In this document: positions 25,221-34,827 of the stretch, in pieces
Layout of the letters: each line of letters begins with the position of its first letter
How positions within the stretch are numbered: position 1 is the stretch's first letter
NCBI GenBank assembly: GCA_937930695.1
Contig: CALHCB010000076.1
Span: forward strand, 1-41,444
Reading direction: 5' to 3'
Source: an uncultured Acidimicrobiales bacterium
GTDB taxonomy: Bacteria; Actinomycetota; Acidimicrobiia; Acidimicrobiales; SZUA-35
DNA length: 41,444 nt
The notes under the pieces: generated by a model
What the model was told of the DNA's origin: nothing
The model's database searches: none
Seen by the model: only the letters and a program-made list of their open reading frames with translations
Made by a program: the position numbers and the translations under genes

Positions 25221-26813
25221 ATGACATCGAGCACCTCTGCGAACTCAAAGGCTGCCGCAGCCATCAATTCCCTTGCCGACTTCGGGCGATATTGGGCGAA
25301 AGAGAATCCCGACAAGGTGGCGCTGCTCGCAGACAATCGACAGTGGACGTTCGCCGAACTCGATCGCGAATCACAGCAAGTAGCCCAAGGACTCATCGAC
25401 GCCGGAGTCGGTGCCGCAGGTCGGGTTGCGTTCCTTGACCGAAACGTGCCCGAGTACTTCCCACACCTCTTCGGCGGCGCCAAGGTCAATGCAGTGTCGG
25501 TCGCGGTGAACTGGCGACTTGCTCCGCCGGAGATGGAATTCATCCTCAACAACTCTGAAGCATCCGTGTTGTTCGTTGGAGAAGAGTTCCTTGATCACTT
25601 GGCCAAGATCAACCTCGAGACCGTGGAACTGGTCATTGTGATCGGTGATCCGGGCTCATCTGGCTATGTGCGGTACGACGATTGGATCTCGGACTACGAG
25701 GCGATCGATCCCGACGTCGAAATTCAGCCTGAAGACACCTGCTATCAGCTCTACACCTCCGGCACGACGGGACTGCCAAAGGGCGTCGAGATCAGCAATC
25801 ACAACTTCTGTTTCACAATGACCATCGGGGCCGACAACTGGGGGCTCCACGCCGATGCTGTCAACCTTGTCGCCATGCCGTTGTTCCACATCGCAGGGAG
25901 CGGCTGGGGACTTGCTGGAATGTTCTGCGGTGCTCAAACAGTCATGACCAAGGAAGTCAATCCGCTCGAAATCATCGAGGTCATTCCACAATACGGCATC
26001 ACCCATGCGCTGCTCGTCCCCGCAGTTCTTCAGTTCATTCTCGCCGTGCCTGCTGCCCAAGAAGCGGACTTCAGCAGCGTCGAGGCCATCGTCTACGGGG
26101 CATCCCCGATCACCGAAGAAGTGCTCGTCGGCTCCATGAAACTCTTCGGGTGTGACTTCGTCCAGGCCTACGGTTTGACCGAGACGACAGGCGGCGTCGT
26201 GCAACTCGATCCTGCTGACCACGATCCGCAGGGCGGCAAGGCCCACCTGTTGCGAGCAGCTGGAAAGGCCTGGGGCGACGTTGAACTGCGCATCGTCGAC
26301 TCCGTCTCCCTCCAAGATGTGCCCGAAGGCGACGTTGGCGAAATCTGGGTCAAGTCCGAACAGGTCATGAAGGGCTACTGGAAGAATCCCGAGGCGACGG
26401 CCAAGGCAATCACCGAAGACGGCTGGTTCCGAACCGGCGATGCTGGCTACATGAACGACGGCTATCTGTTCATTCACGATCGCGTGAAGGACATGATCGT
26501 CTCAGGTGGTGAGAACATCTATCCCGCCGAGATCGAGAACGCACTGATGAAGCACCCATCGGTTGCCGACGCTGCTGCTATCGGAATCCCAAGCGAGAAG
26601 TGGGGCGAAACGGTCCTTGCCATCGTCGTCAAGGGCGATACGGGCCTTACAGAAGAAGAGGTCATCGCGTTCTCGCGAGAAAACTTGGCGCACTACAAGT
26701 GCCCCAGGCAAGTGAGTTTCGTCGACGCGCTCCCACGAAACCCTTCAGGCAAGATCCTCAAAACCGAGCTTCGTGCGCCCTACTGGGAGGGCCAGGAGCG
26801 GATGGTGAACTAG
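25221..26813 (+). CDS. Acyl-CoA synthetase (AMP-forming), FadD-like
   Basis: A 530-residue member of the ANL superfamily. The AMP-binding loop YTSGTTGLPKGVE is near residue 178, followed by PLFHIAGSGWG, YGLTETTGG, GWFRTGDAGYM, DMIVSGGENIYPAEIEN and the C-terminal lysine motif NPSGKILKTELR. It activates a carboxylic acid, probably a fatty acid, as the acyl-adenylate and then the CoA thioester. Substrate length cannot be read. It starts 14 bases after the M15 peptidase stop, so the two may be co-transcribed although the roles differ. Confidence 0.93.
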   Translation: MTSSTSANSKAAAAINSLADFGRYWAKENPDKVALLADNRQWTFAELDRESQQVAQGLIDAGVGAAGRVAFLDRNVPEYFPHLFGGAKVNAVSVAVNWRLAPPEMEFILNNSEASVLFVGEEFLDHLAKINLETVELVIVIGDPGSSGYVRYDDWISDYEAIDPDVEIQPEDTCYQLYTSGTTGLPKGVEISNHNFCFTMTIGADNWGLHADAVNLVAMPLFHIAGSGWGLAGMFCGAQTVMTKEVNPLEIIEVIPQYGITHALLVPAVLQFILAVPAAQEADFSSVEAIVYGASPITEEVLVGSMKLFGCDFVQAYGLTETTGGVVQLDPADHDPQGGKAHLLRAAGKAWGDVELRIVDSVSLQDVPEGDVGEIWVKSEQVMKGYWKNPEATAKAITEDGWFRTGDAGYMNDGYLFIHDRVKDMIVSGGENIYPAEIENALMKHPSVADAAAIGIPSEKWGETVLAIVVKGDTGLTEEEVIAFSRENLAHYKCPRQVSFVDALPRNPSGKILKTELRAPYWEGQERMVN

Positions 26814-26899
26814 ACCTCTGGGCGCAGAGCCCCTCGCGACGGCAGAGCATGAATCTTCCCCACCATTCAGGGGGGAAAGAAAACTACCGATAGTCGTGT

Positions 26900-29404
26900 A
26901 TGGCCTTGGGTGCCGTTCGGCAGGACAACGAACGTTCCATCGCGGGCGATTCCGATCTGGTGTCGCGTGTGATGGTCCTTGTCGTGCTCGCTCCGATTTG
27001 CCTGGTCGTCCCAGGACTTGGCTCCGGTCGGGTCCAACTCGCCATCTTCTTGGCGTTCATCGCTCTCCCACTCCAGCTCCTCGGATACTTCTGGCTGCGG
27101 CGCCGCGGTCACAAGGAGATTCAGCCGATCACCAACCTTGGCGATCTCTTCATCGCCGTAGCCGCCGTGTACATCGAACCCTCGGTATTCGGAGCGGCCT
27201 TGATTGCGCAACTCTTCAGTACGACGATCGCGATCAACTTTCATCGGCTGCGGTTCGCTATTGCGAGCTACGTGATGATCTTGGCCGGCATGGGTTCGGC
27301 GATGTTCCTCCTCGATGTTGGGACCCGGACCCCGGCAATGTTCGTCGCCACGATGGTCCTCCTGCCACCGATGGCCTTCAATACGAACCGCATGCGACAG
27401 GCTGAACAACGCTCAGCCGGGCAGATGGAAAGCCTCGTGAACTCACTGCCGATCTTGCTGTGGGAAGCAGATCGATCAACAGGACACATGACGTCGTTCA
27501 TCGGCCAGCCTGGTCGGGTGCTCGGCGCCTCGGTCGCCCAGCTCCTCGGTCAGGGATACACCGAACGCGTCCATCCGGATGATCGAACCGAGTTCGTGAA
27601 TCGCTTCACCTCGGGTTCCAACCGAACGCTGACCTACCGTCTCGAACGACCTGACGGCGCCTACCGCTGGATCAGTGACCGGCTGCAGGACGTACGTGTC
27701 GGAAGCAAGGAACTCGTTCGCGGCGTTTCCTATGACGTCACATCGGAGCGGCAGGCGCACTCATCGATGATTCGCCAGTCAGAAATCGTCGAGAGAATGT
27801 CCGCAGCCACGATCGTGCTGCACCATCCCGAACGGTTGGGCGAGGCAATCGTCGATCAGATCTCTGATCCCGATGGCGACCTCACCGACGGTTCTCGTCC
27901 GGCTGTCGGAATCTCACTCAAACGGGCATTTCCGGAGCTCGCCTGCCAGCGGTGGGTGACTGACGCGCTTGCCGAGATTGAACGCGTGAAGTCGATCGAC
28001 CTCGGTCCGCATTCGATCGTCTCTGCGTCTCGAGGAGACATCGTCGTCGAGATCGAAGTCTTTGCACTTCCGGACGGCTCAGCGGCAATGATCGTCGAGA
28101 ACGTGACCGACAGGGAGAAGGCGTCGGCAGTCATCCGCCACCAAGCCACCCACGACAGCCTCACAGACCTCCCCAACCGCAACGCACTCCTCCGGCTGAT
28201 GAACGAGCGGTCAAACGGCGACACGCAGTTCGCCCTTGCCCTGCTCGACCTCAATCGATTCAAGAACATCAACGACACTCTCGGCCATTTCACTGGCGAC
28301 GAACTGTTGCGGATCATTGCCAATCGGCTCGAGAGTGCGGTTGGCGAAGGCGACATGGTCGCTCGACTCGGCGGTGACGAGTTTGCCGTCGTTCTGTCTG
28401 ACATCGATGGCCCGTCGCTTCAAACCCGACTGGATGCCGTCGTGGTCGCATGTCGGGAGAAAGCCTCGATTGCTGGCGCCGTCGTCGCTACGGGAGCAAG
28501 TATCGGAGTAGCAGTGTTTCCTGAGCATGGGAACGACCCTGAATCGCTGCTGCGTTTCGCCGATATCGCGATGTACGAAGCCAAGCGAGCGAGCAATGCC
28601 ATTCGCTTCTATGAACCCGGGCGAACACAGGTACCCGAACACCTCGATCTCATGGCCGACCTTGGCGCTGCGTTCGCCGAGCAGCAACTCGAGCCTTACT
28701 TCCAACCCAAGCTCCAGCTGTCCGACAACAGCATCGCCGGGGCAGAGGTCCTCGCCCGTTGGAACCACCCCGAACGCGGGTTGGTCATGCCGGGCGACTT
28801 CATCGATCTGATTCTTCTTGCCGGTCAGGCGGACGAACTCCTCACCGACATGCTCGTCACAAGCCTGCTGACGTTGCGGCAGCTCCCCGAGGAATGCCAT
28901 CTCGCCCTCAATCTCTCGGCGGTCAACCTCCGCTGGGCCGGACTACCGAACTTCATCGACTCCAGTCTCCGTGAGAGTGGCATCGATCCAAGCAGACTGA
29001 TCGTCGAGCTCACCGAGTCCGAACTCATCGACGAATCAGGAATTCTCCACAACACCCTGCATTCCCTGGCCGAGATCGGCATGGGGGTTTCGGTCGACGA
29101 CTTCGGGACCGGATACTCATCACTGTCGCATTTGCGATCGTTGCCTTTGACCGAGCTGAAAATCGATCAACGCTTCGTTTTCGGGATGATGACGAATCGC
29201 CACGATCACGTCATCGTGAAGACCCTGATTGATCTGGGGCACAACCTTGGGCTGGCTGTTACCGCTGAGGGTGTCGCCGAAGAGGCCACTCGCCTTGCCC
29301 TCACCGAGCTCGGCTGCGACAAAGCCCAGGGATACCTTCTCGGTCGGCCGATGCCGTCGGAACGATTCTTGGATCTGTTCGACCCAGCCCGGCTGAATTC
29401 CTGA
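26900..29404 (+). CDS. Membrane-anchored PAS-GGDEF-EAL cyclic-di-GMP protein
   Basis: An 834-residue protein. Residues 20-160 carry about five membrane segments; 178-285 is a PAS domain (ILLWEADRSTG ... RPDGAYRWISDRLQDV, DVTSERQ); about 295-410 is a second, weaker PAS-like region; 415-585 is the GGDEF domain with intact GGDEF at 491-495 and DLNRFKNINDTLGH; 600-834 is the EAL domain with EVL at 616, NHPERG, LIVELTESELI, DDFGTGYSS, KIDQRFV and TAEGVAEE. Both sites look catalytically intact, so it may make or degrade cyclic-di-GMP under PAS control. In hybrid proteins usually one activity dominates. The start is ATG 26900, without a clear ribosome-binding site. Confidence 0.92.
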   Translation: MALGAVRQDNERSIAGDSDLVSRVMVLVVLAPICLVVPGLGSGRVQLAIFLAFIALPLQLLGYFWLRRRGHKEIQPITNLGDLFIAVAAVYIEPSVFGAALIAQLFSTTIAINFHRLRFAIASYVMILAGMGSAMFLLDVGTRTPAMFVATMVLLPPMAFNTNRMRQAEQRSAGQMESLVNSLPILLWEADRSTGHMTSFIGQPGRVLGASVAQLLGQGYTERVHPDDRTEFVNRFTSGSNRTLTYRLERPDGAYRWISDRLQDVRVGSKELVRGVSYDVTSERQAHSSMIRQSEIVERMSAATIVLHHPERLGEAIVDQISDPDGDLTDGSRPAVGISLKRAFPELACQRWVTDALAEIERVKSIDLGPHSIVSASRGDIVVEIEVFALPDGSAAMIVENVTDREKASAVIRHQATHDSLTDLPNRNALLRLMNERSNGDTQFALALLDLNRFKNINDTLGHFTGDELLRIIANRLESAVGEGDMVARLGGDEFAVVLSDIDGPSLQTRLDAVVVACREKASIAGAVVATGASIGVAVFPEHGNDPESLLRFADIAMYEAKRASNAIRFYEPGRTQVPEHLDLMADLGAAFAEQQLEPYFQPKLQLSDNSIAGAEVLARWNHPERGLVMPGDFIDLILLAGQADELLTDMLVTSLLTLRQLPEECHLALNLSAVNLRWAGLPNFIDSSLRESGIDPSRLIVELTESELIDESGILHNTLHSLAEIGMGVSVDDFGTGYSSLSHLRSLPLTELKIDQRFVFGMMTNRHDHVIVKTLIDLGHNLGLAVTAEGVAEEATRLALTELGCDKAQGYLLGRPMPSERFLDLFDPARLNS

Positions 29405-29474
29405 GCGATCGGGCCATCGTTCCAACTCGGGCCGCCGAATGGCGCTCGCAGGAAAGAGTTGGAAGGATCGGGCG

Positions 29475-30461
29475 ATGCGCGCATGGCAAGTACACGACCT
29501 CGGAGAACCTCGCGACGTTATGAGCCTGGATGTGATCGACGATCCATCGCCAGGACCCGACGACGTCATCATCGAACTCGAGGCATGTGGCCTCAAGTTT
29601 CCTGACCGGCTGCAGATCCAGGGCGGCTATCAGGTCAAGCCCCCGCTTCCCTTCATCCCCGGTGGTGAGATCGCTGGGACAGTGAGCGAGGTGGGGAAGA
29701 ACGTCACCAGTCACAACGTTGGCGACCGAGTCCTGAGTATGGGAATGGGAGGACTCGCCGAGTTCACCAAAGCAAAGGCATCCGAGACCTTCGCTATTCC
29801 CGACGCGATGTCCTTCAACCAGGCCGCATGTCTGCTCACGAACTACGGAACGACCGTTTTCGCTCTCGAGAATCGGGCGAAGTTGGTCGCCGGAGAGACG
29901 ATGCTGGTGACCGCAGCCGCAGGAGGCGTCGGTACCGCCGCGATTCAAGTTGGCAAAGCCCTTGGAGCCAACGTGATGGGGCTCGCCGGCGGGCCGGAGA
30001 AGGTCCAAACAGTGCTCGATCTCGGGGCCGACGCAGCCTTTGACTACAAAGAAGTCGACATCGTCGACACCGTTCGCGGTGCCACAGACGGACGCGGCGT
30101 CGACGTTTGCTACGAAGCCGTCGGCGGCGACACGTTCGACCAAGTTCGCCGGTGCATGGCGTGGGACGGACGACTGCTCGTCATCGGGTTTACGAGCGGC
30201 CGGATTCCGGACGCTCCAGCGAATCACATCCTGCTCAAGAACTACGCAATTCTCGGTGTCCACTGGGGCGCCTGGCTCATACGTGAGCCAGAAGGACTCG
30301 AGCAGAACTGGAGTCGGATCTGTGAGCTCTTCGAGACCGGACACATTGATCCGCTGATCCATTCCGTCCGTCCGTTGAAAGAGGCCGTCGAGAGCCTCGA
30401 AGACATCGGTTCTCGCAAGACGGTTGGCAAGGTCGTCATCAATCCGAAGGATCAATCATGA
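29475..30461 (+). CDS. Zinc-independent NADPH:quinone reductase-type oxidoreductase (MDR family)
   Basis: A 328-residue medium-chain dehydrogenase/reductase. Features are a GroES-like N-terminal domain (GLKFPDRLQIQGGYQVKPPLPFIPGGEIAG), the Rossmann motif TAAAGGVGTAAIQVGKALGA, and DYKEVDIVDTVRGATDGRGVD. Catalytic zinc-binding Cys/His residues are absent, as in quinone oxidoreductases that reduce activated double bonds or quinones. ATG 29475 has GGAAGG nine bases upstream and is preferred to the open frame from 29439. The stop overlaps the next gene (ATGA), so the three dehydrogenases appear coupled. Confidence 0.92.
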   Translation: MRAWQVHDLGEPRDVMSLDVIDDPSPGPDDVIIELEACGLKFPDRLQIQGGYQVKPPLPFIPGGEIAGTVSEVGKNVTSHNVGDRVLSMGMGGLAEFTKAKASETFAIPDAMSFNQAACLLTNYGTTVFALENRAKLVAGETMLVTAAAGGVGTAAIQVGKALGANVMGLAGGPEKVQTVLDLGADAAFDYKEVDIVDTVRGATDGRGVDVCYEAVGGDTFDQVRRCMAWDGRLLVIGFTSGRIPDAPANHILLKNYAILGVHWGAWLIREPEGLEQNWSRICELFETGHIDPLIHSVRPLKEAVESLEDIGSRKTVGKVVINPKDQS

Positions 30462-31225
30462 GCGAAGGAGCATTCGACCTCACCGGCAAGGTTGCGGTCG
30501 TGACCGGCGGCAGCCGCGGACTTGGACGGGAGATGGTTCGGTCGTTCGCAGCCGCAGGAGCAACCGTTGTGATCGCAAGCCGAAAGAAGGAAGCATGCGG
30601 AATTCTGGCCACTGAGATTCGAGCCGCTGGCGGCGAAGCACTCGCGGCAGAGTGCCACGTTGGCTACTGGGAGCAGTGCGAAACGCTCGCCGACACCGTC
30701 TATGACAACTACGGCAGGTGCGACATTCTCGTCAACAACGCAGGGATGTCCCCGCTGTACGACAAGTTGGTCGATGTCAGCGAGGCGCTCTACGACAAAG
30801 TCCTGGACGTCAATCTCAAGGGGCCTTTTCGACTCATGGCGCTCTTTGGCGACCGGATGGTCGCGGGAGAAGGGGGCTCGATCATCAACGTCAGTTCGGT
30901 CGCATCAGTTCAGCCAACTCCTGCCGAAGCTGCATATGGAGCCGCAAAGGCTGGGTTGAACGCGCTCACCTTGTCGTTCGCTCGGGCCTACGCTCCGTCT
31001 GTTCGCGTCAACACCATCATGCCCGGCCCGTTCCTGACGGATATCTCCAAGGCGTGGGACCTCGATGCGTTCGCTGACACGGCGCGCGAGACAATACCGC
31101 TGCAACGAGGTGGCGAACCCGAAGAAATCGTCGGAGCAGCTTTGTACTTCGCGTCCGAAGCATCCAGCTACACAACCGGTTCGGTTCTCAAGATCGACGG
31201 TGGAATGGTGTATCCCCCCGCATGA
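30458..31225 (+). CDS. Short-chain dehydrogenase/reductase
   Basis: A 255-residue SDR with the NAD(P) motif VVTGGSRGLGREM, NNAG, INVSSVAS (catalytic Ser), AAYGAAKAGLNAL (YxxxK) and the C-terminal substrate lid ending in KIDGGMVYPP. It resembles the 3-oxoacyl reductase/gluconate dehydrogenase type, whose substrate cannot be decided from sequence. It starts inside the stop of the upstream MDR gene and ends by overlapping the next SDR. Confidence 0.93.
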   Translation: MSEGAFDLTGKVAVVTGGSRGLGREMVRSFAAAGATVVIASRKKEACGILATEIRAAGGEALAAECHVGYWEQCETLADTVYDNYGRCDILVNNAGMSPLYDKLVDVSEALYDKVLDVNLKGPFRLMALFGDRMVAGEGGSIINVSSVASVQPTPAEAAYGAAKAGLNALTLSFARAYAPSVRVNTIMPGPFLTDISKAWDLDAFADTARETIPLQRGGEPEEIVGAALYFASEASSYTTGSVLKIDGGMVYPPA

Positions 31226-31986
31226 CCTCACATCTCACAATCATCACCGGCGCCTCGGCTGGAATCGGGGCGGCGCTCGCACCGATCGCGCACGAGGCTG
31301 GTCATCACGTCGCCACGGTTAGCCGACGTCCCGGTCCGGGAACTCACCTGGCCGCGGATCTGAGCGATCCTGAGAGCTGGCCCGTCGTCAGCTCCTGGAT
31401 GGATGACCTGATGGGTTCCCAACAGTGGGACCGTACGACCCTGATACACAACGCCGGCACACTCGATCCCATCGGCTTCGCTGGTGAAGTCGATACTTCG
31501 TCGTACACATCCAACATCCTGCTCAACGCCGCCGCCCCGCAGGTTCTTGGAAACGCGTACGTCGCATCAGCAACTGCACATGGTCTCTCCGCCATGCTCC
31601 TCTTGGTCAGCTCAGGAGCGGGATCCACGCCGTACCCAGGCTGGTCCAGCTACTGCGCAGCTAAGTCAGCGGTCAACATGTGGGCTGCTGCCGTTGGCCT
31701 CGAGCAAGACGAGCGGAGCGGCAATGTGTCCGTGCTGTCGTTTGCACCGGGTGTGGTGGCGACTGACATGCAAGCGAAGATTCGGGAGCAAAGCGAAGCC
31801 GAATTTCCGAACGTCGAACGCTTCCGAACGATGCACGGCGAGGGCGCCTTGGCATCTCCCGACGCGGTGGCACGACAGCTCTTTGACCTTTCCTTGCAGC
31901 AAGCCGACGGACGCATCTATCGATCCGCAACTCTCACGAACGGTGCGTTGATCGACATTCGTTCGCTGGACGAAGCGGCGACCTAG
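31222..31986 (+). CDS. Short-chain dehydrogenase (sepiapterin reductase-like)
   Basis: A 254-residue SDR with IITGASAGIGAALAP, LIHNAGT, LLLVSSGAG and SSYCAAKSAVNMW (Tyr-xxx-Lys), plus FAPGVVATDMQAKIRE, a layout also seen in sepiapterin reductase-like SDRs. It is more divergent from the preceding SDR than a recent duplicate would be, sharing only the fold motifs. The ATGA overlap with that gene suggests a coupled operon acting on one pathway, probably lipid or polyketide-like oxidation, which is inference. Confidence 0.88.
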   Translation: MTSHLTIITGASAGIGAALAPIAHEAGHHVATVSRRPGPGTHLAADLSDPESWPVVSSWMDDLMGSQQWDRTTLIHNAGTLDPIGFAGEVDTSSYTSNILLNAAAPQVLGNAYVASATAHGLSAMLLLVSSGAGSTPYPGWSSYCAAKSAVNMWAAAVGLEQDERSGNVSVLSFAPGVVATDMQAKIREQSEAEFPNVERFRTMHGEGALASPDAVARQLFDLSLQQADGRIYRSATLTNGALIDIRSLDEAAT

Positions 31987-32123
31987 CTCATCATAATTCG
32001 CTTGAACAGTGACTTCTGGGCAGGTCTGCTCCCCCTCTGGGCACACGGAATCACGCGACCCTGCGGTGATTGACCCGTCAAACTCGTCGTAGGCCCATGC
32101 GGGACGCACGGCGGGAGACGACG

Positions 32124-33320
32124 ATGAGCGGCAATCAGGCGGACCAAGACTCAGTCAGACGAGAGCGGAGGCGACGAGCCTTCATTGCCCTTGGCACTGC
32201 GGCCGCGTTGGTCGCCGTGCAGATCGGCGTTGTACGTGCGATGACTGCACCCGATGCAGATACCCCGAACATAGCGATCGACGAATCAGCAGCGAGAAGT
32301 ACCGATCAAGACAAGACGGGAAGTTGGGATACTGGCGATCGAGTTTCTCTCCCGAGTACCGATGCCCGACGGACGATCGACGTCGATGTGTTGACTGGAT
32401 CTGACGGGGACCTACTTGCTGACTCGGTGGCGGACGCCGGTTCCGTGCGAGACGCCATGCAGCGAGCTGCTCGCACAGCAGCTGCGCTTGATGACAAGGC
32501 TGCACTCGCAGACACCATCGCGCTCCCGACAACCTCGACGCCGGCGGGTCTGACCACCACGACCCGAGAGCTGATTCTTGCCGCCCAGCTACCCCAACCG
32601 ACGACCACATCAACGGCCGAGACCTCGCTGACCACATCGGCGCCGCTCGCGGACGTCACGTTTGCGCTTCCATCGGGCATCGCACCTGAGCCATCAACAA
32701 CAAGCCCGCCGTTCCTGAACGCTCCAACGACGTCAATCGTCAAGACGTCAACCATCCAGGCAGAACCCATCGGAGCAACAACACCCACCACAACGGGGAC
32801 GGCGATCTCTCCGCCGACGTTTGCTGCATCCACGACGACGTCAACGCAGAACATCACCACGTCGACCACAGCAACACTCTCGACCACGCCAACAACGGCG
32901 CCAACAACGGCGGCGCCAGTTCCGACCACGGCACAACCGATTCCTACAACGCCACCACCAACGACGATTCCGACCACAGCAGCGCCAACAACGGCAACGC
33001 CGAATCCTGGTGGGCCGATCATCTCCGGACTCCACATGCACTCGATCGGATCCGTGTCGGCCGACATCAGATTCAGCAACCAGGTCTGCACCGCCGTGCG
33101 TTTCGACTACAGCTCCCCGTCTGGCGATTCAGGAGCGCACATCAGTGCGGGATATCCGAGTACGAACCAATGCTGGTTCAGCCATTCCGGACAGCTCGGC
33201 AATGCCCGATGGGGACTTCCGCCGCTTCTCCCGGACACGCAGTACAACGTGGCAGTCACCGTCGTCGACGAGTTCGGCCAGAGCGCCTCTTCCTTCATCT
33301 CATTCCGGACAACTCCATGA
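32124..33320 (+). CDS. Exported Thr/Pro-rich protein with a fibronectin-like C-terminal domain
   Basis: 398 residues from ATG 32124, which has GGGAG six bases upstream. The N-terminus is very basic (RRERRRRAF) and followed by one membrane segment (IALGTAAALVAVQIGVV). Residues about 160-300 are a long low-complexity stretch of Thr, Pro and Ala (TTAAPVPTTAQPIPTT), mucin-like and probably extended or glycosylated. The last ~95 residues form a beta-sandwich-like domain with two cysteines (QVCTAVRFDYSS and QCWFSHSG) and the ending TQYNVAVTVVDEFGQSA, like a fibronectin type III fold. It probably spans the wall from a membrane anchor. The function is unknown. Confidence 0.8.
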   Translation: MSGNQADQDSVRRERRRRAFIALGTAAALVAVQIGVVRAMTAPDADTPNIAIDESAARSTDQDKTGSWDTGDRVSLPSTDARRTIDVDVLTGSDGDLLADSVADAGSVRDAMQRAARTAAALDDKAALADTIALPTTSTPAGLTTTTRELILAAQLPQPTTTSTAETSLTTSAPLADVTFALPSGIAPEPSTTSPPFLNAPTTSIVKTSTIQAEPIGATTPTTTGTAISPPTFAASTTTSTQNITTSTTATLSTTPTTAPTTAAPVPTTAQPIPTTPPPTTIPTTAAPTTATPNPGGPIISGLHMHSIGSVSADIRFSNQVCTAVRFDYSSPSGDSGAHISAGYPSTNQCWFSHSGQLGNARWGLPPLLPDTQYNVAVTVVDEFGQSASSFISFRTTP

Positions 33321-33452
33321 CGCTGCGGACTGCGCCGCCGTTCACACTTCTGAAGAACCGGTGAAGGCAGGTCTGTTTCGGACTGGTCTCAGTGTCCCGC
33401 CCTGTTTGGGTGAGTGTGCCCAACAACGGGCCCGTGTGATGAGGAGACCAAG

Positions 33453-34763
33453 ATGCACAAGCACCTTTCACGTCGAAGGACGCTCGCAGTTGGGGCGATC
33501 GCAGCGACAACTGCGGCAAGCGCCCTCGTAGCAGGACCTGTCGATGCCAGCCGCAACCATCAAGACTTTACGATCCGGATCGAGAACATTTCGAACGGAT
33601 TCGAATACAGCCAGTCCGGCGCATTCGCGCACCCCAACGGTGGCGCTGAACCGGGCCCCGCGTTCCCCGGCGACTCGTACTCCTTCGAAGTCCACGCCCA
33701 ACCTGGAGATCGGCTCAGCCTGGCGACAATGCTCGTCCAATCGAACGACTGGTTCTTCGGTCTCCCCGATTCTGGTATCGATCTCTACGGCGCTGACGGG
33801 ACACCTCTTTCTGGTGATATTGCGAGCCACTTCCTCGTCCTCGATGCCGGAACCGAAGCAGATCAAACACCGGGCGAAGGGCAAGACCAAGCACCGCGTC
33901 AGACCGGCCCTGACACCGGCGCCCCGGATCCTGACCCGAATGTCCGAGCAGTCAACGCTGTTGGCCAGGCCACCGACTTCATCTCTGTCGACGTGACTCC
34001 AGGTGACGATCATCTGTTCACCGTCACGGTCACGAACCACTCCGAAACCAGCGCTCTTCCCACACCGCTTGCTCCGGGAGTTTTCGTTGTCCATCAGGCA
34101 GATGGAGCGCTGTACACCGTTGGACACCCCGATCGGGGCGACGGGCTCCAAGGTCTGGCCGAAGACGGTGCCGCAGGACCTCACGCAGAGGCACTTGCCA
34201 ACCGAACCGGCGTGGCGACTCCTCTCGCTCCGGTGTTCTATGCGGCCACCTGGTGGGACCGCCCGATCTTCACACTCGATCGGCCCATGAACGGTCTGGG
34301 AATCGAAACACTCGCCGAGGACGGAAGCCCCGCCGTCCTGGCCGAGAACTACGCCGTCCGACCCTTCGGGGACATCGGAGCGCAGCCTGTTCCCATCGGC
34401 GCAGCCGGACCCGGTCCAGCCCTTCCAGGTGACGCCTATGAGTTCACGGTCTCCGCGACGCCGACACAACCGCTGCACTTCGCAACGATGTTCGTGCAAT
34501 CAAATGACTGGTTCTTTGCTCCGTCGCAAGAGGGCATTGTTCTCTTCGATGAGAGCGGCGAGCCGATCTCCGGTGACATCACCTCATACGTCGCCATCTT
34601 CGATGCCGGCACAGAATTCGACCAGACACCTGGCTTTGGCACTGACCAGGCTCCACGCCAGGCAGGCCCGAACACGGGCGCTCTTGACTCAATCGGCACG
34701 GTTCGCCAGGTCGACCTCGACGCCGGAGGCTACGTCAGAGTAACGATCACCCCAGCAGACTGA
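33453..34763 (+). CDS. Exported protein with two spondin-like domains
   Basis: 436 residues from ATG 33453 (GAGGAG upstream). The signal peptide begins SRRRTLAVGA, consistent with a Tat substrate. Two related halves follow. The first, about 35-190, has FTIRIENISNG, FPGDSYSFEVHAQPGDRLSLATM, VQSNDWFFGLP and LVLDAGTEADQTPG. The second, about 290-436, repeats them as LPGDAYEFTVSATPTQPLHFATM, VQSNDWFFAPS and AIFDAGTEFDQTPG. This matches the spondin_N-type domain found in extracellular proteins of bacteria and animals. The internal duplication is evident by eye. The role is probably structural or adhesive. It converges on modC across a strong terminator. Confidence 0.87.
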   Translation: MHKHLSRRRTLAVGAIAATTAASALVAGPVDASRNHQDFTIRIENISNGFEYSQSGAFAHPNGGAEPGPAFPGDSYSFEVHAQPGDRLSLATMLVQSNDWFFGLPDSGIDLYGADGTPLSGDIASHFLVLDAGTEADQTPGEGQDQAPRQTGPDTGAPDPDPNVRAVNAVGQATDFISVDVTPGDDHLFTVTVTNHSETSALPTPLAPGVFVVHQADGALYTVGHPDRGDGLQGLAEDGAAGPHAEALANRTGVATPLAPVFYAATWWDRPIFTLDRPMNGLGIETLAEDGSPAVLAENYAVRPFGDIGAQPVPIGAAGPGPALPGDAYEFTVSATPTQPLHFATMFVQSNDWFFAPSQEGIVLFDESGEPISGDITSYVAIFDAGTEFDQTPGFGTDQAPRQAGPNTGALDSIGTVRQVDLDAGGYVRVTITPAD

Positions 34764-34772
34764 CGGAGAACG

Positions 34773-34825
34773 AGCGAAGAACCAGAACTCGCGGGCCGAC
34801 TCTTCGGAGTCGGCTCGTCTTCGCT
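34773..34825. terminator. Strong bidirectional terminator between converging genes
   Basis: A perfect 8-bp stem GCCGACTC-TTCG-GAGTCGGC with the stable TTCG tetraloop (34795-34814) is nested in an outer 8-bp pairing AGCGAAGA/TCTTCGCT (34773-34780 and 34818-34825). It lies ten bases after the spondin-like gene and two bases before the modC stop, so it can end transcripts from both sides. Confidence 0.8.
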
Positions 34826-34827
34826 TC

